DNA from: Rosa chinensis
Lineage: Eukaryota; Streptophyta; Magnoliopsida; Rosales; Rosaceae
Length of the DNA stretch: 64,000 nucleotides
Reading direction: 5' to 3'
NCBI RefSeq assembly: GCF_002994745.2
Contig: NC_037092.1
Location: 9,724,501-9,788,500, forward strand
The position numbers and the translations under genes are program-made. Below are positions 58,729 to 64,000 of the stretch, one piece after another (the stretch's first letter is position 1; every line of letters begins with the position of its first letter). The notes below the pieces were generated by a model that was not told the DNA's origin, searched no databases, and saw only the letters and a program-made list of their open reading frames with translations.

Positions 58729-59816
58729 TTAATCAAAATCGCCAGTTTCTGGGTCTTGATCCTTGTAGTCTTCCACCCTTAGATCTAGATCGCCATCTTG
58801 ATCTTCTTGTGCCATGTAATTCGCTTCCCTTGCTTCACGATACATCTTGTATGCGTTTGCAACATTCTGGGGTGCGGTACATGATTTGGCCCAATGTTCA
58901 GTTGATCCACATCGAAAACAAACATCATTATGATCAGGCTCCCTTGATCGAGGCGCCACTGGGGCGCGATTTGGACGACCTATCCTCTTGGTGGCGTTAC
59001 CACCATGGTCGGAGGCTCCGCCTCTCTCTCTCTTCACACGTTGACCTCCACGGTTCCGTGCACGCCTCTCTTGGCGATTTCCTTCCTCTTTAGGGCGAAC
59101 ATATGGACCAGAACGTCCAGAATTGTCCCTATCTTTAGGGTTTCGCTCCTTACGTCCTCCATTAGAGGCGCGACTATAGTTAGACTCCGGAATAGGCTTA
59201 GTTTCCACGGGTCTAGCATTATAGTTCTTCACAAGGATATTGTCGTGCTTTTCAGCTACGTTCATGGCGCCAATGAGCTCATGAAACCTTGTGATACGTC
59301 CTGCATTTACATCAATCCGATAATTCTTTGAAATCATCAGTGCAGAGACGGGGAAGGTAGAGAGAGTCTTCTCGATCAACATCGTATCAGTTATGGCTTA
59401 GCCACAAAACTCCATCAGAGACTTGATACGAAGAGTTTCCGAGTTATAATCAAGCACAGACTTGAAATCACAAAAGCGGAGGCTATGCCATCGCACTTCT
59501 AATCAGGAAGCAGGGAGTCACGAACGTTGCCAAATCGCTGCTCAAGTTCTACCCATAGCTTTCTTGGGTCTTCCTCATTGAGGTATTCATTTTGGAGCGC
59601 GTCATTCATGTGCCTTGTCATGAGAATTATGGCTTTAGCTTGTTTTGCTTCGAAAGCAGTAGCTTGCTCAATGGAGAGCACGTTCTGACCAGGCTCTTGG
59701 ATGGCTCCCAGAAGTCCATCAGCCTTAAGATGTTGGCGCACATCTCGGACCCACCTATGGTATCCTGCGCCAGTTGTTTCTAGTGGAACGAAGTTCAACT
59801 TGTTCAGGTTACTCAT
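58729..59816 (-). pseudogene. copia gag remnant with CCHC knuckle
   Basis: It opens MSNLNKLNFVPLETTGAGYH (59816) and runs through the gag core (QNEYLNEEDPRKLWVELEQR) to a stop at 59499. It resumes in another frame (59382-58729: ITRFHELIGAMNVAEKHDNI) with CFRCGSTEHWAKSC, a CX2CX4HX4C knuckle. At least one frame break lies between 59499 and 59382, so no full Gag can be made. Confidence 0.8.
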
Positions 59817-60479
59817 CCTGAAAAACAACACAAGATTAGGGTTAGTTTCGGAGCGAAAAAGGCTACCACGAAAAACTATTAAATTTCTGAGCGTAGTCGC
59901 TTCCAAGAAAATCCGATTCCAAGAGGGGTTTTGGATTAGATCGAAACAACGATGTATGTGGTCGATCGTTTTCTTCTCAACAAACTCTGAGTTTGGAGAA
60001 CTCTACAAGCTCCAAGCTTGGAGTGAGCACGAACCCCCACAGTTCGGCTATTGGTCTCCCCTATGAAGAAGAAAGGGGGTAGGAGAGGGGATTTTGGAAG
60101 TCCCCGAGAAAAGAAGAAGAAATAAAAAAAACTTCAAAAACGGGAACCTTTAGAAAAGTTTACCTTAAAAAGATGGCCGGAAAAAAATGTCGCCGGAAAA
60201 GTACTGTAGCAGCCGGAGTTACTGTAGCAGACCGAAAAGTTGTCCAGAAAAGTCGCCGGAAGTCGACCGGAAAACGGTCGGAAAAGTCGCGGGGGGGGGG
60301 GGCTGTAGCAGCCGGTACTGTAGCACGTACTGTAGCTGACCGAAAAATTGTCCAGAAAAGTCGCCGGAAGTACTGTAGCCGCGGTACTATAGCAGCCGGA
60401 AGTACTGTAGCTGCGGAGGTTTCTGGGATTTGAAGGCTGCGATTATAGGGTTTCAGGGTTAGGGCTCGTGCTGATAACG

Positions 60480-60697
60480 TGTTTTAGAGAAACTGAATTT
60501 GAGAGGAATTTGCTGTGTATTCTCATTGATAATAGGGGCCTCTTTATATAGAGGATTACAATGCATGGAATCTCAATCATACAAGGAAAGTAATTCTACA
60601 TTGATTAGGATTCTAGATCCTTCTAATTAAATCCTATTACCACTAGGTCAAGTAACCTAGAGTTTGGGCTAAACACAAATTAGGTTTTCCTTCAACA
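60480..60697 (-). repeat. 5' LTR of the copia element
   Basis: 218 bases identical to the 3' LTR by eye. On the minus strand it would drive element transcription. Confidence 0.95.
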
Positions 60698-60702
60698 ATA
60701 AA

Positions 60703-61404
60703 AGAAATATCGTAAAAAATAATAATTGATGAAATACAAAAAAAAATAGTATATATAAATTCAAATACATAATAATTAAAGAATTTTTAACAATTTATAT
60801 TTTCTCAATATAACTAAGTCTCAAAATATCCTTTTATAGTCATTTGCTTTTTCCTTGTGTCTTAGCTGAATTGAACTTCATCCTTAGTTTCAATGCATGC
60901 ACCAGATTTGGTATATCATTTTTTATTTTGTAAGAACTATTCAAAGTTATCATCGCTTGAAATATCTCATTCAAAGAGACATTTGGTATAGCATAGTTGT
61001 TATCTGGATCTTGATTATCTTCAATAGACAACCTAATCAAACTAGACTATGTTATATAATTCAACTAGGAATAGAGTGCTCCTGAAAGTAATAAATATTC
61101 ATTTATCGATAATATAATAACCTCTCTATAGTAATAATTTTTCGTAGTCCCAACATTAGCCATTTATAAAAAATATTTATTGTATTTTTTGGCCAAAATT
61201 GTATTTTTTTTATTTTCTCACTAAAAATTTTTCACCCACAAATAATAATTTTAAAAAAAATTCTAGAATTGACAGATCTCAAAAATCTCAACCAAATTTT
61301 TTTTTTATTTCTATGATTTTCTAAAGTTGAAAAACTAGAAAAAATTATAATAAAAAATTGGGTTTAGATTTTTGAGTTCCGTTAATTGGAGAAACTCCTA
61401 AAAA
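60703..61404. other. Intergenic, AT-rich, no gene seen
   Basis: Strong A/T bias with many homopolymer runs; nothing coding. Confidence 0.5.
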
Positions 61405-61907
61405 TCAGGTATTAGGAATGGTGAGATTATGACATAGAATAATTTAAGAAAAAAGGAATTTCAACAAGGTTTGACATGTTAGGGCGAGTGCCTTCCTGAG
61501 TTCCCGGCCCCTCCAAATACCAAACTATGTCAGAGCCCTTATTTGTTGAAATTTTTCTCGTGTCATAATTAATCTCATCATTAATAAGACATGAATTTTA
61601 GAATGTTATCCACATGAAGGATTTTAAATATCTAGAACGAATTTTGTTTACGATTTTCCAATTTTTGAAAATCATGAAAAAAATTGGATCAAGATTTTTT
61701 GTTCCTTCAATTGGAACATGTTCTAAAGATTATATTTTACCAATTGTGAGATTATGACATGGGAGGCTTTCACTAAACAAGGGCCTGGACAAGGTGAAGC
61801 ATATCATCACGACATGTCCAAACTGTTAAACCATGCCAAGACCATTTTTTATTTAAATTGTCCCATGCCATAATCTCATAATTGGTAAAAAGTAATTCTT
61901 AAGACAT
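61405..61907. repeat. Two neighbouring fold-back repeats
   Basis: In 61726-61907 the left arm (TTTTACCAATTGTGAGATTATG) faces its reverse complement (CATAATCTCATAATTGGTAAAA) with arms of about 50 bases. A diverged relative at about 61405-61605 has arms around GGTGAGATTATGACA and TGTCATAATTAATCTCATC. Both loops carry CCTT/GGGC-like motifs. They look like two copies of one fold-back MITE family. Confidence 0.65.
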
Positions 61908-62218
61908 GTTTCAAGCGATGGTACTCAAAATTCTCAAACGGATTTTTTTATAGTGGTTTAAGCATTTCTATCTTCTTACCAATTTACGGCTTTGCACGAC
62001 CACCACCGGTCTGCAAAAAACTTTAATCGTTCATATCTACTAGCTTCAGTGTCTTGTTTAAGCATGTACTATAACGTGTCGAAGCTCTTGACATGCTGAA
62101 AATTATTAATGCATGAAATTATTTTTACTCTTTTTGTTTCTATTTTTTATGTGTCACATGATTTTAAAAAGCTGAGAATCGAGTTTTCGAAACAATTGAT
62201 CATGAGAGCTTATATTTA

Positions 62219-62547
62219 GGGCTAGTTTGCGTCTTTGGGATTGCTGTGACTTTAAAAAAAAAAATGTTGTTGCTGTGTTGTGAGAATAATCAGCTGTGAA
62301 TTAAAACAGTTTCGTGTTTGGTAAATAATATTTTTAAAAGTGCTGTTAATACATAAAACAACTTCATGGTGTGTTTTGATCCACATCAGCTTCTAAAAGC
62401 AATCTTTGGGTTGCTTCTAAAATCTGCTGCCAGTGACCTATAACTTTCAATTAAAGCTTCTTTTTATTTATTTACCAAACACAATAAAATCTAAAATTTT
62501 GAATAAAAGCTGGTTTTTTTAAAATCTCAGCAATCCCAAACGGAGCC
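62219..62547. mobile_element. Harbinger-like (Tourist-type) MITE, 329 bp
   Basis: The left end GGGCTAGTTTGCGTCTTTGG and the inverted right end GGCTCCGTTTGGGATTGC share GGGATTGCTG-GA-TTTAAAAAA in their first 50 bases. TTA flanks both sides (62216-62218, 62548-62550). No coding sequence. Confidence 0.75.
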
Positions 62548-62714
62548 TTAATCTTGGTTTTTCTTCTTGTTGCAGCTTCCATATGGTATATTATAGGCCC
62601 GAACCAAATGCTAGAAGAAAAAACAATGAACATCCAACATTAGACCCTTTGCATTCCTCTATGTGCACCAATTAATTTGGTAAGAACTTCCGTCTACACA
62701 GGCTCTTATCCCTT

Positions 62715-62923
62715 TTTTTTTTTATCGAAATCACACGGTTTCTTAAAGGCTTCTTAGGCTAAGAGACTAATCCATGCTGGGGAATCATGTTAGAACGCTT
62801 CCTCTCCCTTGGCCACAAAGAATAGATTGGGATTTAACTTCAATCAGCGTTGACGGGATTCGAACTTGGGTGCGGGGATTCCACACCTAAAAGCTCTTAA
62901 CAGCTCAACCACATGTGTTGGTT
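62715..62923 (-). mobile_element. tRNA-derived SINE with target duplication
   Basis: On the minus strand it starts near 62923 with an A-box-like GTGGTTGAGCTGTTAAGAGC and a B-box-like AAGTTCGAATCCC (about 62867-62855), continues with GTCAACGCTGATTGAAG and ends in an A tail at about 62723-62715. AGGCTCTTATCCCTT (62700-62714) and AGGCTCCTATCTCTT (62924-62938) are the target duplication, with two changes. It needs a LINE partner to move. The fragment at 6485-6606 is the same family. Confidence 0.85.
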
Positions 62924-62949
62924 AGGCTCCTATCTCTTGTCTGGGAATG

Positions 62950-63543
62950 TAACATACAATATTAAAAGTCTTGATATGATAAAGTTTAGACATAATTGCC
63001 AAAGTACACCCTAAACTTAGCAATAATTGTCATTTTACACCTCCAAATTGTAATTGCGAAAATTAACCTCCTGAATTTGGCGAAAACTGCCAATTCCTCT
63101 GTCAAATTCTGGATGGGTAATATGGTCATTTTCTATTTATTTTAATTTTAATATTATATTTATTTCTTGGAATAATAAAATAAATAAAAAATAAATTTTT
63201 AGAGGGAGAGTCATGCCCTTCCAATCTTCCATCTACTTTTTTTTTTTTGTACAATTCCATCTACTTATTTACTTATTCATTCAAGGAAATTTTTTTGGAT
63301 TAAATTCAATTTACTCCCCTTTGGGGCTAAAATCAGTTTGGTTCCTCTTTTTGAAAATTAATCTCATTGGTCCATATACTCTCAAATGACATTACTCGAG
63401 TCCAAAATTTGAATTTGACTCGAAAGATGATGTCATGTGCTGAGTTGGAGCCGACATGGGGGCCCATTTTTCAGACTTTAAACCCCACAAAGAGGGCAAA
63501 ATAGACATTTCTAATTTTTCTAATTTTTCTAATTTTTTTATTT

Positions 63544-63547
<4 letters not shown>
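62950..63547. other. Non-coding repeats resembling DNA-element ends
   Basis: Short-period diverged units (AAACTTAGCAATAATTGTCATTTTACAC, AAATTGTAATTGCGAAAATTAAC at about 63010-63100) and a second region (63300-63500) with no coding frame. Such stretches are frequent near the ends of plant Mutator-like elements, but no partner end is in the window. Confidence 0.45.

Positions 63548-63634
<87 letters not shown>
63548..63634. repeat. CT microsatellite, about 43 units
   Basis: An uninterrupted CT run, the longest dinucleotide repeat in the window. Confidence 0.95.
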
Positions 63635-63637
<3 letters not shown>

Positions 63638-64000
63638 TACTAGCGCTGCCACCATGAATGTCACCGCCACCGCCTACTTGGTCGCCACCTCTACTTCCAC
63701 TTTAGTCGTTGCACTCACCACAAAACCTGCCTCCGAGACTAGGACCACCACTCCAGTCACCAAAACCAATCTGCGCAAACAAAATCCGATCTGGGGAGAT
63801 CCAAACACTCTTCTGCCACCAACCATCATCATCATCCCCGACAGTGATACCACCACTAACGACATTGCCCATTGTATGGAGGCCAACTACTAGCACCAGC
63901 CAAAAAACCTGAAAGCCCAATTCTCCGATCAAACCAACCTGAGTCTAAGGAATCTTGCAGCCCCACGTTGACATCGTCACCCTGCCCAAACGCTGCATCA
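63635..64000. other. Right edge, no gene supported
   Basis: An ATG at 63654 opens a 79-codon Thr-rich frame after the CT run, and three overlapping frames are also open, which is usual for CA-rich sequence. No domain is recognised; it may belong to an element continuing beyond the window. Confidence 0.4.

Larger units (their letters stand above)
54957..60697 (-). mobile_element. Ty1/copia LTR retrotransposon, complete ends, 5.7 kb
   Basis: It is flanked by ATAAA at 54952-54956 and 60698-60702. Two TG...CA LTRs of 218 bases enclose gag-pol remnants on the minus strand. A purine tract (ACACAAGGGGGAG, 55187-55175) adjoins the 3' LTR. Beside the 5' LTR the sequence is CGTTATCAGCACGAGCC, a variant primer site rather than the usual TGGTATCAGAGC. 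Between it and gag is a GC-rich leader with repeated GTACTGTAGCAGCCGG (60190-60420) and a G run (60291-60301). The order gag, integrase, RT, RNase H is that of copia. Coding frames are broken. Confidence 0.93.

Noticed and set aside
63654..63912. Thr-rich frame after the CT run at the right edge
   Set aside because: Three overlapping frames are open, composition is low-complexity, and no family is recognised.
1..64000. A new defence, phage, CRISPR or biosynthetic-cluster system
   Set aside because: The window is plant nuclear DNA with separate housekeeping genes and transposons; no set of genes suggests a joint pathway.

Overview
The window is nuclear DNA from a flowering plant, almost certainly a eudicot. 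Its genes are split by GT-AG introns, the intergenic DNA is AT-rich, and plant transposons are plentiful. I cannot name the species; a rosid would fit, but that is only a guess.

Host genes. I support six. On the minus strand: a CacyBP/SIP-type CS-SGS domain gene cut by the left edge (1-1872), a 209-residue coiled-coil protein resembling plant SPC24/MUN (2355-3622), a GPI-type GH17 beta-1,3-glucanase (9091-10507), a small OEP7-like chloroplast outer-envelope protein (47155-47415) and an F-box/kelch protein (50155-51372). On the plus strand: a complete 17-exon cullin-4 gene (39264-46393) encoding 793 residues. Every exon junction I list keeps the reading frame. The CacyBP, GH17 and F-box/kelch genes occur in the same order as three neighbouring Arabidopsis genes I recall at At1g30070-At1g30090, so the gene skeleton looks ancestral and the rest is largely transposon filling.

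Transposon layers. At 4.5-5.4 kb there is a retroposon with a target-site duplication, and at 6.5 kb a SINE fragment. At 13.0-14.5 kb lie a 68-bp minisatellite and a repeated GGGGCAATA motif. At 14.8-20.7 kb is one LINE broken into two head-to-head halves, the shape left by twin priming. At 20.8-22.0 kb is a MULE with long inverted repeats around what looks like a captured gene piece. At 22.8-24.0 kb is an hAT-like element holding two small hairpin elements inside a TA microsatellite. At 24.2-30.4 kb are two abutting Helitrons; the second contains a 4.4-kb CACTA element that carries a decayed, intron-containing copy of a mitochondrial uncoupling-protein gene. At 30.4-33.2 kb is a Harbinger-like element with a second inverted-repeat element inside it. 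At 35.1-37.2 kb are a Harbinger-like element and a retroposon with a 17-bp target duplication. At 38.5-38.9 kb is a TRIM-type miniature LTR element. At 55.0-60.7 kb is a copia element whose two 218-bp LTRs look identical although its coding region is broken. At 62.2-62.9 kb are a Harbinger-like MITE and a SINE with its target duplication.

No tRNA or rRNA gene, microRNA precursor, CRISPR array or bacterial-type operon was seen. The most unusual parts are the nested 24-30 kb block, the inverted LINE, the copia element with intact ends and a dead interior, and the small hairpin elements sitting inside TA repeats.
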